A DNA stretch of 64,000 nucleotides from Lepturacanthus savala (taxonomy: Eukaryota; Chordata; Actinopteri; Scombriformes; Trichiuridae): positions 21,880,190 through 21,944,189 of the forward strand of contig CM060463.1 in assembly GCA_030544235.1 (NCBI GenBank), written 5' to 3'. This document shows positions 1 to 13,500 of this stretch, in pieces. The position numbers were made by a program, and so were the translations under genes. Position 1 is the first letter of the stretch; each line of letters begins with the position of its first letter. The notes under the pieces are model-generated. The model did no database searches and was not told the origin of the DNA. It worked only from the letters and a program-made list of their open reading frames with translations.

Positions 1-699
1 GCAAAACAGGATGTTAAAAGTTTAAATGTGCTGCCAACAATTTTGCAGGAACCTCTGAGATATTTTTGATTCAGCGTGGACAAACATTCCTCTGGAACAC
101 TTCCCGTGTCTCACAGAGGATTTTCTTTACACTGTTGTGAACAGGAGTCAACCGAGGAGTCAGGAGACGTTTTTTTTTTTTGCTTTTGCTCTTTATTTGT
201 TTTTAAAGCTTTTTTTTTCTTTACATCTCACATCTAACAATATCTCAAGTAATGATTTACATGTATGCAATTCATTGCAGATGTAACAAAGTGAACAACA
301 TGGCACACAATATTTATACCAGATCATCAATTTCATTATAACAGACAAACAGGATCCATAAGCTTTCCTGGTGAGGAGAAATGTGTAAATATATACTGTA
401 CATCTGAAAAGGGAAACAATTAAAAAACAAACAAAAAAGATTTAGTTGATTGCTCAGCTTAATCCATGATTATCTCTTAAGTATTTATTAACACACATTG
501 CACCCAAATATTCTGTACATTTTTTCTATTTTACACTTCCATTCCTGCTTTACACCGTAAAGTGCTGTAAATACATTTATTAAGACTTTTATTTTGTTTC
601 CCCGCATCCAAGCTTTGACAGAAACCTCCGGATGAGAGGTGACCGCTGTTTATTTCATGGGGTGAAAGGCGAGGCGGGCAGGAAGGGTGAGGATGTTGC
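1..699 (-). other. oxtr 3' UTR and 3' flank
   Basis: Non-coding DNA downstream of the oxtr stop. On the minus strand there are several AATAAA signals (plus-strand TTTATT at 649-654, 588-593, 576-581, 484-489 and 192-197). The poly(A) site cannot be chosen from sequence alone. An oligo-T run lies at about 171-181. No other gene is visible before the window edge. Confidence 0.5.
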
Positions 700-953
700 T
701 CATGTGGTCGAGGTCTGCGTGATGCTCCTCTGACTGCTGGAGCTTTTGATGGCAAAGGTCGAGGAGATGCTCTTGTGACTGGAGTCAAAGTCACGCTCGC
801 AGCGACACTGGGATGACTTGAGGTAGTGTGCGGAACAGCACAGAAAGTTCTGCCTGAGATCCTGGAACAGATGCCCGGCGAAGCACATGTAGATCCAGGG
901 GTTACAGCAGCTGTTGAGGCTGGCCAGCAGCATGGAGATGATGAAGGGCATGG
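700..953 (-). CDS. oxtr: Oxytocin/isotocin receptor, coding exon 2 (TM7 and C-tail)
   Basis: This is the second and last coding exon, encoding residues 310-393. It begins after a CTGCAG acceptor (AG at 955-954). Its first two bases, CC, complete the split codon GCC (Ala310), so the join reads ...PRE-A-MPFIISML, matching the TM6/TM7 junction of vertebrate OXTR. TM7 carries NPWIY at 327-331. A Cys pair at 348-349 is the usual palmitoylation position after helix 8. The tail ends in a Ser/Thr-rich stretch (SSSSQRSITQTSTT), similar to the serine clusters of human OXTR that are phosphorylated for arrestin binding. The stop codon occupies 702-700. The open frame continues without damage, so the gene looks functional. 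Confidence 0.95.
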
Positions 954-3900
954 CTGCAGGCGACAGGTGAGGAGAGAGAAGGATTACTGAGCGATGACAT
1001 CACAAAACCAGGGATGCTGAGTGATGATTTACAATTTACAGCTCAAGTGATGCATTTAAGCCATACTAGCAGTGTTTGTCTAGGGATGACAATAATTGTG
1101 TTTCCCTCCACCTTTTCTAATTTGCATTTTCAAAAATTGAGAATAAATGCATGGATGGAAACGCCATGAATTCAGAAAAAGATTGAAATTCACATAAAAG
1201 TTTTTACACTTAAAGGATGTGGATTTGTCAACGTATCAGAAGTATGAGGCTTTTGGCCATGGAAACAGGTTTTGCAAATAATAACCCAGCCTCACATGGA
1301 GACATACTTGGAGAACGACACGGTGGTCCCCCTCCAGCAAATGATCTTTTCCTTCTCCTCTTCAGCATGGTTTAGTAGCTTGAAACCCTGAAAAATCATA
1401 GCTAATCTCCCCAGAGCCGACAGGTTCACCAGTAAATTATCCATGATCAGCTGTTAGGTGTCAGCTGAGTGTTAGCTGAGTCTCAACTGTCGTCATGGAT
1501 ACGTTCACGCTCGCTTATGATGTAATCTCACGGAGAACTCTCCCTCTCCCAATAATTACAAAATAATAATGGATGAAAACGGGCATCAGTTCGCATTTTC
1601 TTTTCTCGCATTTCACAAAATCCGCCCCCCTCTGTCCAGTCGTTTGCCTTTTTATCCATTTGCCATTTTCTGCCAAAGTTCAAATAATTCAATTACAAGT
1701 TTCAATCATACAGTAAAATCTGTGCTAATGGCCAGAGGCCTTTCAGTTTTAAAAGAAGTAGATGAGTTCAGGGCAGCAGTCTATCGTGCCATGCCATTGG
1801 TCCGTTGGCCTATTTTTTCTAAAACCCCAGTTCAAAATACATCCCATTGAGCTGAAAGCCCATTAGTCCGATAGCAAACAAAACAAACAAAAGTCCATTA
1901 CCAGGATGGCCTGTTACTCTAAAAATACACACTATCCCTTTTCCTTGTATTTTGACAAGCAAACTTTAGCCCACACCATGGTTTTAAGCCGAAACAAGAT
2001 CTTCTCCTAACCAAACTTTAACCACACCAACGGGTGGTTTGTATTTGGCTGTTGGACTAATGGGCTTTAGATTCATTGGGACATTTCTTTTAGCTATAGG
2101 GGTTTCAGTATAATGGGCCTTCACACGAATGGGCAGTCACTCTTCCTACACCTTCAATAAAATTAATCGTACCATAACATTTCACACATCTTTGAGGACA
2201 GCGACAGTAATGAGGACAAAAAGCAGAAAAAAAAGCGTTTTCCAAGACAACGCAGAAATCCTGCGAACGCATCTTCGAGGTTCAAGAGTGGAAGAAGTGG
2301 GAACGCTGCTCGCACATCATCGTTGCAGTGACACATCACAGCAAGTAACATGCGGTGGCATGCTAGATGACATTTACGCTATGTCAACTCCATCACCCGA
2401 CTGACATTTGGCAAATGAGATTCAGATTCATGTAATTGGGCTGTATCCCGTATTTAACCTCTTCATGCTGATTGCTAATCTTCCTCTCAGCCTGTCTGCA
2501 CTTCTGCTACTCTCATGTTGTCTCTAATGACACTCGTTGAGCTCTACCCGAAAACTAATTCAGCATAAATGATCTCTGGAAGAGCTTGGTAGATGAATAA
2601 GAATCGATCATCAACCATAAAGGGTTTGATATATAAGTCCAAAAGATGAGTTTAACTGAGTGTAGATCGTTCAATTGCCCTTCTACCACAATGTCACAGG
2701 TCACATAATCTACTTTTGACGAAGAGCCGCATCATAATCTTTGTGAGATTCACGGATCACAATGACAGAACATGTTGACGAGAGCAAGGAGGCAAATCTT
2801 TAAAATGTTCTGCCAAAAAAAAGGCAGGTGAAAATGTCTGAAAACATATGAGCTGATAAGTAAAAGTAATGATACAAGAAACATTGAGCTAGGCATTAAC
2901 CTGCTGTATTATTATGCTGCGGCCACGGACCAAGGACTACGCTTCAAAAGATGAACCAGCGGTTATCAAGCATTCTTATCACTGTGGATGTCCGCAGAGC
3001 CCGGTTGGATCTCATTTAAATAATAGTGGGAACCATTAGGAAATAGCCTTTACTGAATTAGCTTACAGTGTCTTTCACAAGTGAGTGATAAATCACTCGG
3101 CAAATGCAAAGGCAGAATAATCATCCCCTGGGTGGTACATGTGTCTGACTGTCAGAGATGCTATCGGCCCAATGGAGTCTCCAGAGAGTCACTAGGAGCA
3201 CGTAGTCAAGGTTTCTGAGCAACGTTCATTCTGATTCCCTGGAGGTAAACAAGTATTGGCACTAATCTCAGTTTCATATTAAGGCTGTTTTTATGGATTT
3301 CACATTAAGAGGTCTCTCTATACACTCATTTTTCCTCTCCTGTTTTTTATAGGTGTTTTTTTTTATATATTTTCTGTTTCAATGTTTTTATTTTATATTG
3401 CTTTAGGTTTCAATTAAATTTCTTCTTGATGCCATTTTTGTTTCATGTAAAGAACTTCCAAATTGCACTTGTTTTTGAAATGTCATACAAATAAACTTGC
3501 CTTGTGTCCACCATGTGCTTAATACAAATCAATATGTGATTCAGCATCAGAGGCCGCAGGGCTCAGCGGGGGCGGATGTTGGAGTTTCTTGATTTTTGGG
3601 AGCTAGTGTCTGAGGCGAGGATTAGCCCCGAGGCGTTTTTGTCCTCTTCATAATGAAATCTGTCTGGCTGTTAAATGTGAAATTTCAGATGCCAGTGGTG
3701 TCACTCTGACAGAGAAATGAGGTGTTTTCCTGCCTTGTGACATTTACAAAAATCTTATCAATAAGCTGAATGGGGGTGCTAAAAATGGTAAATTTCCTAA
3801 CTGCGAAAGGTTCAGCGTCTACACGGTGAATCCGAGTCGAGGCGTGTGATAAGTCTGATATCTCTGTTTTGATGACGCAATTTGCTCATGCGTTTAAAAG

Positions 3901-6658
3901 TGAAAGTGATTGGCTTGCTGCAACCCAGTCGCAAAATGTTGATGATGAACATTTCTGCAAACTGGGGATGCGTTGAATGTGAATGTTTCATACATGTCAT
4001 ATCAATATTTTAGATATTTGCATATTTTCGCAAATACTCAACTAAGGTGTGACAACGCTGAGTCTGATTAACAGTGGTGTTGAACAGGTGTCTTCTGCAG
4101 CTTTTCCAACACCAGTCCATGAAACGATATATCAACCGATCCACCCAACCCTTGTCCTCCAGCTGAAAAAAGTGAAACCTAAGTGAAACGAGTTTGAAAC
4201 ACTGACATTAAATATATCCCTGGTTTGCAGAAATGTAAATTGTCAAACTGAGCTGGTTGGTGAGAATATTTACATTAACCTAAAAAAAATATCCAACATT
4301 GCTAGAGTGTTTCAGCTTTAAATTAAATATGATAGAGTATCCAGCTCATAGGTTTCTTCATCACTTGTAAGACCAGTTTAATATGGATAAAGAAGGAGAG
4401 TTTCTGGGGGGTTTTGTCAAACAAAGGCGCCAGGTGTACAAAGAGTGGCAATAAACAACCTCAATATACTAAGTCTCTATTTACTGTGAATTGACAGCTT
4501 GACTGATGTTGAAAATTAACAAAAACCTGTCCTTATTAGGATTATAGTAATTACTTTCTATGGAGGTGCTAATCACTCACAAACATGCTGAAAAATCTCT
4601 GCTCCATCAAAAGAAATGAAGGAGTGAATATAATCAGTTTTCATGACTGTCATCTTCTAGCAATGCTTCATATCAATTGTTATTTAATGGTAAACATAAT
4701 GAATAGATCTCTGTTTGAGGTCTGTTTTCTCAGTATTTGCCTGAGGCCTACAGGACACTTGCCAAAAACAATAATTACACAATTATAATGTGTTTTATTT
4801 TGCTTGTTTTGACAGATAATCTTTCCTGAGATTACAGTTTTAAAAGTGTAATCTGTCATCCCACAATTAAAATTCAAAACAGATAAATAAAACCAGGTCT
4901 TACACTAAACAAGTATTAAATCTGACTGAATATAAACATCCTCCCTATCTCTTTTGAACTGTCTGATCTGCCCTCACTTTGCTGAATATGTCTAATGATC
5001 ACTTTAGCTCCATGCACACACACACGGTCACACACAGGTGACTCTCTTTTGTGCACAAACAGTGGCACGTGTCTGCCAACTCTGGCCTTCTGAGTGCTGT
5101 TCACGTGGAGGAGAAGCCATCAGACCTCAGCCTCCTCCCTGCACTGATGGTCCTGAAACAAAAAGAGAAATTAACCGCTTCTTTCCATTCAGAAGCTGAG
5201 GTAAGTCACTTGCTCGTTTGTGGACACTATTTTAGCCATTGTTAACAACGCAGCCTGAAGAGTGTGACAGCAACACAGAAGCAGTCAGCTGAAACCTTTT
5301 ACATAAATCAACTAAAACAATAGAAAAGAACTATAACTCTTGACACCCAACCGTTTTCTTACATTTCATGTTATTTTGCAGCACTCCTGTTTTTTTATAT
5401 TGCATAGTGAGTGTGTCTCTTTCCACTTTTTGCCTGAGGAAACACCAGTAAGGGATAGAAATCATGGAAAATAGGGTTTACATTGTATTTATGGTGCCAA
5501 ATTCTCTCGTTTCACAAGGTGATGCGGACATATTATTATAGTCCTTAAATAAATGTCTCTAATTAGATTCACCTTTTGCTTTTCCAGTAAAACAAAGGTC
5601 CCCACAACAAATTGATAAATTATAGCCTCTCTTGGAATAAACGGGTTAATACATATAGAGTGGATGAGTGCAACGGATGTATAGAACGACAGAGACTTTC
5701 ACGTGTACAATACATCATGAAGTCAAATTGCCACAATAAATCTTCTGTCTTTGCGTAGGTGTGGCCATAGTCTAGCAGATCGATGCATATGGGCCACCTA
5801 CACGGCTGATAATAGCCTATTGTGAGTAAATGTCAACGACGCGATCCAACGTTCCCCACGGGCACAAACAAAGCTGCTCAGCGCGCGGTGGCGCACACTA
5901 ATTTGATTAATGATTAGCCGTCACTCCGTCTCAGGGTCACAGGAAACTTGGGCCACTGTGTGTGTGCAGTTTACCGCTCACTTTAAAATGCTCAGTCACT
6001 CATATTCCGAACTAAATACCAGGTCAAGCAAATATACAATTATATGATTTATCAAACCAAAGTGAAGGCCTTCATCTTGCTGTTGTCCAAATACTCCTGA
6101 TATAACCAAACCCAGAAAAAAAGTTCGGATTTCGGATTTTTTAGTTGTTTTTGTGTGTGAAACTCAGCTAACGGTTAAAGAAATTATCAAGTTGCTAAAC
6201 CAAAAGATCACATGTCACAGTACATTAGGGGTGTATGCAATATCCAGCATGTATAATTCAACAGGGAGAGCCATCCGCACCCCACCCTGGCTGGGTTGTT
6301 TAGCCTGATTGGAAGCAGTAGAGCCCGGGTGTGCTTGAATCAACTAATAAACTCCAATGTCTGACCCACGTGAATGAAAAAAGTAAAATAAATAGAGCTG
6401 AAACTAGCGCTTTTATCGCTTCAATTTGGTTCAAACTGCTTCGCATCCCCGTGCGTAAAAAGCTATGACGCGCACAGCAAGAAAGCTCTCATATGCCACG
6501 GTAAAAAAAACAAAAAACATCCAGTTCATTATTGCCAGAAAAAAAAATAAATTAAAGGGATGATGGGGGTCGTACAGTGGACGTGTGTGAAATGTGGATT
6601 TACATCACTGGCATTTTAATTCTTTCTAGTTCAACACTGAACTTTAACTGCGACCTAC
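954..6658 (-). other. oxtr: oxtr coding intron (5,705 bp)
   Basis: GT-AG intron placed between TM6 and TM7, the position known for the OXTR/AVPR family. It contains no further exon that I can support. Visible content: a degenerate repeat-like block near 1.1-1.6 kb with related motifs at its two ends (gtttccctccacc and ggatgaaaacggg); a 15-bp inverted repeat at 1855-1869 and 2054-2068; and a homeodomain-like TAAT/ATTA cluster near 5.88-5.95 kb. The rest is AT-rich unique sequence. Confidence 0.85.
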
Positions 6659-7586
6659 CCTCGCGGGGCGCTGCTGGATCCCACGCAGACCACATCTGAA
6701 CGGAGAAAAACGGCGTCCAGCAGACGATATAAGCCACGACTATGACGAAAGTCATTTTCACCGTGGTTATCTTCGCCTTGGAGATGAGCTTGACGCTGCT
6801 TACGCGCGCCAGCGTGTTGCCTTTGGAGGTCTGGGGCGTCAGGCTGATGCACTGCTCCCGCCTGGTTTTCAACCTAAAATTTTGCCATATTTTGAAGCTT
6901 ATCAGACCGTAGCAAATGCTCAGTATGGCCACCGGGATGATGTAGATGGTGAGACTGATCCACGTAATGTAAGCTTTGGCCCCCCACGGCATCACGAAGT
7001 CTCCCCAGCAATCGTACACTCCTGATCCCGGAGAGCCGACCTCCCTCAGGGAGAAGATGTATATCTGCGGGACGCTGAAGAGCAGACTGAGCACCCAGGA
7101 AAATATGACATAAAAACGGTCTTTTCTCCTGTGCAACGATCGGAGAGGCTGACAAATAGCCAAACACCTGTCGACGGACATCAGAACTAGCATATAAGTG
7201 GAGGCGAACATCCCGACCACCTGTAGGTATTTCACCAACCTGCATAAAATGTCCGGTCCGTAGAACCGAAACGTGATGTCCCAGATAAGTTGGGGGAGAA
7301 CTTGGAATATCGCCACGACCAGGTCGGCGATGCTCAGGTGCTTCATGAAGTAATACATGCGGGACTGGCTGTGTTTGGTGGTGTAGATGGCCAGCAGGAC
7401 GCACAGGTTCCCCGCCAGTGCCAGGAACAGCACGAGCGCGAGCACGGTCACCTCCACCTTGGCCACCTCTTCGTTCCGCTTCAGGGGGTTGCTCTGGTTG
7501 AGTCCGGCGGACCCGTTAACGAGGCTCGAGTTGCGCCAGGAGTCGTTGAATTGCCAGAAGTCGCTGTCGTTGGAGACGCTTTCCAT
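6659..7586 (-). CDS. oxtr: Oxytocin/isotocin receptor, coding exon 1 (N-terminus to TM6)
   Basis: Class A GPCR for the oxytocin-family nonapeptide (isotocin in fish); the family couples mainly to Gq/phospholipase C at the plasma membrane. The exon encodes residues 1-309. The N-tail carries five N-glycosylation sequons (N6, N14, N19, N24, N30). TM1 to TM6 lie near 43-66, 80-100, 113-139, 157-176, 204-227 and 275-297. Seen: D88 in TM2 (LSIAD), DRC at 139-141 in place of DRY as in this family, Cys115 and Cys193 placed for the TM3-ECL2 disulfide, and CWTPFF from 289. ICL3 contains LARVSSVKLISKAKI, which is OXTR-like rather than V1a-like. The exon ends GAG-G before GTAGGT at 6658, giving a phase-1 junction. 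The start at 7586 fits family length (393 aa total; human OXTR is 389). The exon is clearly GC-richer than its flanks. The teleost paralogue (oxtra or oxtrb) is not resolved. Confidence 0.96.
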
Positions 7587-10500
7587 CGCCGCAGCCTCTG
7601 CGTCCTCTGCAGATGCGTCAGAGCTGCTAAGCCGGAGCGGTCACCTGGAGGGTCTGGAGTGACAAAGTCGTGCGTCCTCACAGGTGACGAGGAGGATGAG
7701 GTACCATGAGGCTCAAAACATTTTTTTAAAGAGATAGAAAAAAAATACTCCCTTTGGTTAATCTCAATCACCCATGTTATCTTAAAATTAAAAAAGGAGT
7801 AGCATAGCAATTTGGCCAAATATTTAAATAAATTTAAACTTTTGGGAGAGAAAAAAAAAACAAAAACTTAAGGCACAAAAAATGCAGCTGTAAAAAATAA
7901 ATGTGACTAGTATTGCAAGGGAATTCTACAAAGGGGAAAAACATCCAGATAAATGGAGAAAATCCCAATAATAACAGATATACAAATATAGGCTGTTTCC
8001 CTTCTAAATTACAATATTGGAAATTAAAATGTCACGACATAATAAGGCAGATGTAAGCTCCATCATCATCCCTGGCAAGGACAGGAATGAGCACCAGCAT
8101 ATAAGCCCCTGTTATATGTGTCAGTAAAAAGAGTAAACATACTCACCCATCAGCACCACTAGGTGGCTACGTGCACCAGACACCACTCACTGAATTCTTT
8201 TTCTCAATTTGCTCTGAGTCATGGATCTTTTTCTCTTTTTTTTCATATAACTGACCCCATCTGAGCAGATCCGTGTAATAGAAATACAGAGTCTACAGAA
8301 ATGAGAACAGCGTCTACGAAGATGTCGGCAATGTAATAACTCACTTCTCACTGAACAGTATTTCTTTGTGGTGGTAAAGTCTGGGCAGCAAATGAATCTT
8401 GACATTTCCCTGGGGTCTCGGGCAGCCCTGACCACAGTTTGATCCAAATACTTGAACAGTAGCGTTCAATATGCAATGAACAAAATGCTCTTTGAGGAAT
8501 ATGAGTTCAAATGAATCAACGTTAACAGGTTAAAACATTAATTCAGAAGGGAAAGTGCTGGAAAAATAGCCCAGCAAACATCATTTTTCAATTTTTATAA
8601 CCTACCCAAGCCTATATTTTTTATGGCACTAATGTCATAAACCGTGTTTTCAGAGGAAATGGACTCAAGATTGCGACATCATCACGTCTCTGATCTGTTG
8701 ATTATGAATGGGAGGATTTGTTGGCAAATAAAATAAATAGTTGAGCCACAAGCTTTTCAGGAGACACATTATAAGAAACAGGGTCAGCCCTGCACACATG
8801 TTCTTAGAAAACCACCCTAGGTGCTGTCAGCAGGTGTTATTTATTGCCCATATCGAAAGGCATCTAAGACTGGATTAATGACTTGCCTGCTTTAAGCTTT
8901 AAAGAGCATCTCGGCGGATTTCAACCAAACTGCCAGAAATGACAAGAGTCACATAATTCTTCCTTTGAGTTGATTTAGCTGTAATGGCAGCAACAATTGT
9001 TATTGTTCTGTTTAGAAATGAATTTGGACAGACGTGGCTATGAAAAACAACAGGTGACACTATTTAGCTGATGCACTCCCACGCAGAGGGAGAAAAGCAA
9101 ACATATGCACTTGGCACATATTTTATTGGCAATGTTGTGTGGTGCCATTGTTAATGTCCATGTGCTACATTCCAGTGATTCCCCCTGAGCACACACAGCT
9201 TCCTTCTTTCCATTTGTGATTCTCAGTGCAGACCAGCCCTGGACCTGAGAGACTAAAAATGACTCTGATGAATAATTATCAAATTGATAAGTGGCGGTGT
9301 AGCACATTAGTCAAACGGTACAATTTTGAATGTCTAAATCATAACACATTTTGAGAAATTTCCTATATCAAAAGTTGCACAAATGGCCACAGACTAAGAA
9401 GCATTGAAAAGTGGGATTTGTCTGCTACTCTGTGGCTCCTTAAATTTCCAGCAGCACACTGTTGCAAACCCCTATGGGAAAAGACTCCTGGTCATATCTT
9501 CGCCAGACAGTCTTTCTCCCTTTTTGTGGCTTCGGGTTTGGAAAATGGCAGATCCACTGGAATTTAAAAAGAAGTAACTTGAAGACTGAAGGTGATTTAG
9601 AGCCGGGTGGAAATTAAAAGGACAAGGATGACGATGATTAATGATACATTAAATCTAATGACGTGACTTGTGAATTTGGAGAGAAAATATTTATTGACCT
9701 CGAAAAAAAAAGTAGTTTTAAAGTAGCCAGCATGTGAGTAATGAATTTGGATAGAGTCTGGATGGCAATAACCAGAAAATAAATAAATAAATAACAAGTG
9801 CAATTGGTACTGTAAATTGGAAAGTTTGGTGCAGCTGGAGAAAGTAATTAGTAGATTAATAATGCTCAGCATTTCATAGAAGTCATAGATGTGGAATAAA
9901 GTGATTTCTGAGCATGAAAAAGAAAAGACCCACTCCCCATAGAATGTTTAATAAGGCTATTTAATTATCAATAAAGGCGTGAGCTGGATGAATAAGATGT
10001 AAGCACGAAAAGTTAGTTGGTTGTAGTTGGATAGCTGGTGACAGTGATATTTGGATGATACTCAATTTGTAGTTCTCTGTAGCTATAAAGTATAGACTAA
10101 GGTTTAGAATCTAAGCTGTGGATATTAGGGACCAGATCCTCTGAAGTCGGTGTTGACTGAATGTTTCCTAACAAGTTGGCATGGTCTGTGGCATGATTGA
10201 TTGATTTCAAAGATCCCTCCAAAAGCAGCTGAGGAATACATCCTGAATTCAGGGCACACAACCCATATTTGCTTTGCAGCCCTCGGTATCTTGCAATCCA
10301 CTCTGTCCTTGTCGGTGTGTCAAATCCAGAAACATCGGGGCAGCCAATTCACGTTTACCAGGTATTTGAGTTCAAGTCTATAGTCTAGTAATTAGAAATA
10401 AGACCAATGAAAAAGCTGTAAGAGGTAAATAGTAGATGAGAGACATACCCTCACAGGGTATTTACAGAAACACATGGAAAAACTCAATGTATCTACTATG

Positions 10501-13500
10501 AATGTGGTACATTTGTTGAAAGTTGTTTATCATATGTTGAAGTTCAATTCATACTTTTCACGTTAAATCTACACTGGTTTAAGTTTACTGTGGGGATTTA
10601 TTCGTTCACTACAGTTGGAGGGAAACATCTTGGCACTCAACTTTGCAGGAGCTCCTGAACACAGCATTAGTTCTGGTCTCTGTGAGGATAAAGTTAAACC
10701 TTCTCATTTGGAGAGGAGGTGCAGGTTCAGCCTGGCCTGCGGCTCCACACAGGTGCGGCATAGTGTTGGATTAAGGTGCACTTTATATATTTAATTTAAC
10801 AGCTCAGCAATTAGTCTGCAGGGATTTGGTCAACTTTTGGTCAAGGACAGCACTAAATTATAAACACAGTGTCACTGATATATGTAAATGCATGTGAGAA
10901 GCACACACATGGGGATTCAGGTAAAGAGGTAAACAGCATGAGGTCTGGCTTGAAGTTTCTGCTGACAAATCATCAAAGGATGGAAAGCTGCAACAGGAGA
11001 AGACTAGTAGACTGCTCCGAATGCTAAAGTGGAGGGGAGTACGAACGATTTTGGAAGAAAGCAAATCAAGATGACAAGCAGAGTCAGTCCAGGTTCCTGT
11101 GGTGAGCATTAACTGTCATGGAAATAGGGTGAAAGGAAGAAATATTGCAGACGGAAAAAATTATGCTCGCGAATCTTCCCGATATTCGCAACACTGCAAG
11201 AGAATAGCTCCAGAAAACATTGAAAGAGATTTAACCCTCCTGTTATGTTCATTTCTCAGGAACACCAATGGTGTTCCCGGATCAATTTAACCCTGTGCAT
11301 GTTTAATGGTATTCAATCCAATGGTTTAATGGTATTCCTTACTGCTAACAGGTAATAGTTCAATTAGGATAAGTTACTTGTTTTTCATAAAAAAATACAT
11401 ATTCAAACTGTTTTTAAATGTTTCCCTACTTTAATATTTTTGAAAAGAGAAAGAGTTCATTTCAGTGAGTGAGTTAGTGTCTGTGTGTGTCTTTGTGTGA
11501 GTGTTTTATGAATAAATGATTAATTAATGGTCCAGTAAAAATTAATAAAAGAAAAAAATACAATGTCATCACTGTTGCTTAAGGTGATTCCTAAAAAATA
11601 ATAATAATAATCATTAAGAAATACTGAAGTTATAGAATTGACAAAACACCTTTTATGTGTAAAAATATTTTTTTAGGGATATTTATTTTGAGTTGACAAA
11701 TGTTTCATTTATTTTTTACAGTCATACACCTGTTATGGATCTGGGACAGCTGCTGTTAAAATGGTACAAAAAGCTAAAAGAACTCTATCATAAATATTGT
11801 GGACATACAGAACTTTCTTTCAACAGGACACATTTTCCTGGATTACTTTCCTTTTTATAGTAATAAATGAATATTTTCCCTTACTTCTCCAGCCTCTGGA
11901 CGCTGCTCAGCATATGTATTCCACCCCACTTCTGACTGATTCCTGTTGCTCGGTAGTTCTTGCTGCCGTTCCCACAGATACTGGGCTTTGAGTTGACAGA
12001 TCTAATTAGAGACAAGGTTCAGGCTCGAGCCCCTGATGAAGTAAGAGACAAAGGATCTGCTCGCTAATACTTTTGGCTCCTGCTGCTTATGTAATCACTC
12101 AGTACATGAGGTTCTCAGCCTACTAGTTTCCTCTGAGTGATGTCGTACCATTAGGTGCATGTAAAAAAATAGACTAACGGCACAGTAGGGTGCTGTTAAT
12201 TCTATAGCTCAGCTGGTATTCTGCATGCTAACATCATTTAAATGGAAATTTTACTTCATAGAAGAGAGGCTGCTAGTTTCAGAGATTCTAGTCACACGTC
12301 ACGTCAGAGCCTTGCAAGCTTAAATAATTAAGTGAACGTCAAAAATCGACCCTGTCGTCACACATCGCAGCAGCTCGAGAGATACCTCACTAAAGCATAG
12401 GGCTGCAAGACTTTTAACTTGCAGAAGGTAATAACTCATCCTCTGCTGAGTTCTTCAGGTGGGCCTCACTTCCGAGAGAATTCTCTGCTTTATTACGGGA
12501 GCTTCCTGAGTTTCAGCATGGGCTTTTTTTTCTGGATCTAAAGACATCTGCCTCCAAAAACAATAACAGGATAAGACCTCCTCTGGTGCTTCTGGATACG
12601 TCACTAATATGCGTATTCCACACTTTAGGGTATTTTAAGGAAGTGGCAGTGATTTCTGAATGAAGATAAAACAAACAACTGAACAATACCTCTTACCTTT
12701 TGGGTGTTTTATGCTTGTTGGACAGAATACACATTTCAGTCAACGCGCAACACAAGCAATAACCGATAAATCACACTTATACTGTCTGCTGAGAAAACAA
12801 AACTAATGTCTACATAGGGTGAAGACAGGAACTGGTTGATTTGACACAGGGCTTTTATTGTGAATCAGTTCATTAGAAAGTGTGGTCATGGCAGAAAAAC
12901 TTAATTGGGTTTTCCATCTTAGTTTATAAAAGCAGGGAAATTGAGCTTATCATACTTTATGACCAATAAATGAAATCCCACTTCCCGTCACTTTTATTGG
13001 AGTAATGAATCAGCTCTGTCATCACTATGACTAATACTTCATCTATTGTATTCTCTCTTTCCTTTTATGAACACACCATGCAGCACTGATTATTGTAGCT
13101 GTAAATTGTGTTGTAAATGACGTCTTATTCATGGTGGCTTGATAAATCAACACGTTTATGAAATACAAGGACAACTTAGTACTAGATGGTTTCCTCACCA
13201 TATGTGTAGTGATTTTGTGGTAGTGAACAGTTTGCTTCAATGAAGTGAGTATTCAAGAAGAAACGTCATGCTTCAGAGTTGGTTGACAAAAAAGGCAAAA
13301 ATATAGGCAACCTACATTGACAGCCTTCCTCAGCATAGTCCTCTGGATGTCAGATTAACAACTGACACTTTGGATTGTCAAATCATGTGATAGTTAACCT
13401 ACTTTGAATAATGTTGTTTAACACTAGGCAGCCATTTTAACTGTTTTAAATAGAATTGAATAAAATAACATTTTTATACAAAAAATAGTTCTGCTGGTAG

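Noticed and set aside
6600..6658. The exon 1 open frame running 19 codons past PREG
   Set aside because: This is read-through into the intron beyond the GTAGGT donor; the TM7 exon at 700-953 joins in phase.
6600..7586. Vasopressin V1a receptor instead of an oxytocin receptor
   Set aside because: The families are close, but the ICL3 sequence LARVSSVKLISKAKI, the Ser/Thr tail ending QRSITQTSTT and the rad18 neighbour fit OXTR.
7290..7709. Antisense and alternative frames of 91-176 codons over oxtr exon 1
   Set aside because: They arise from the GC-rich coding exon; no domain and no splice logic.
11233..11300. piggyBac-like 'ttaaccctcctgttatg' terminus
   Set aside because: Only one end is visible; the similar word near 11.73 kb is in the same orientation, so no inverted pair.
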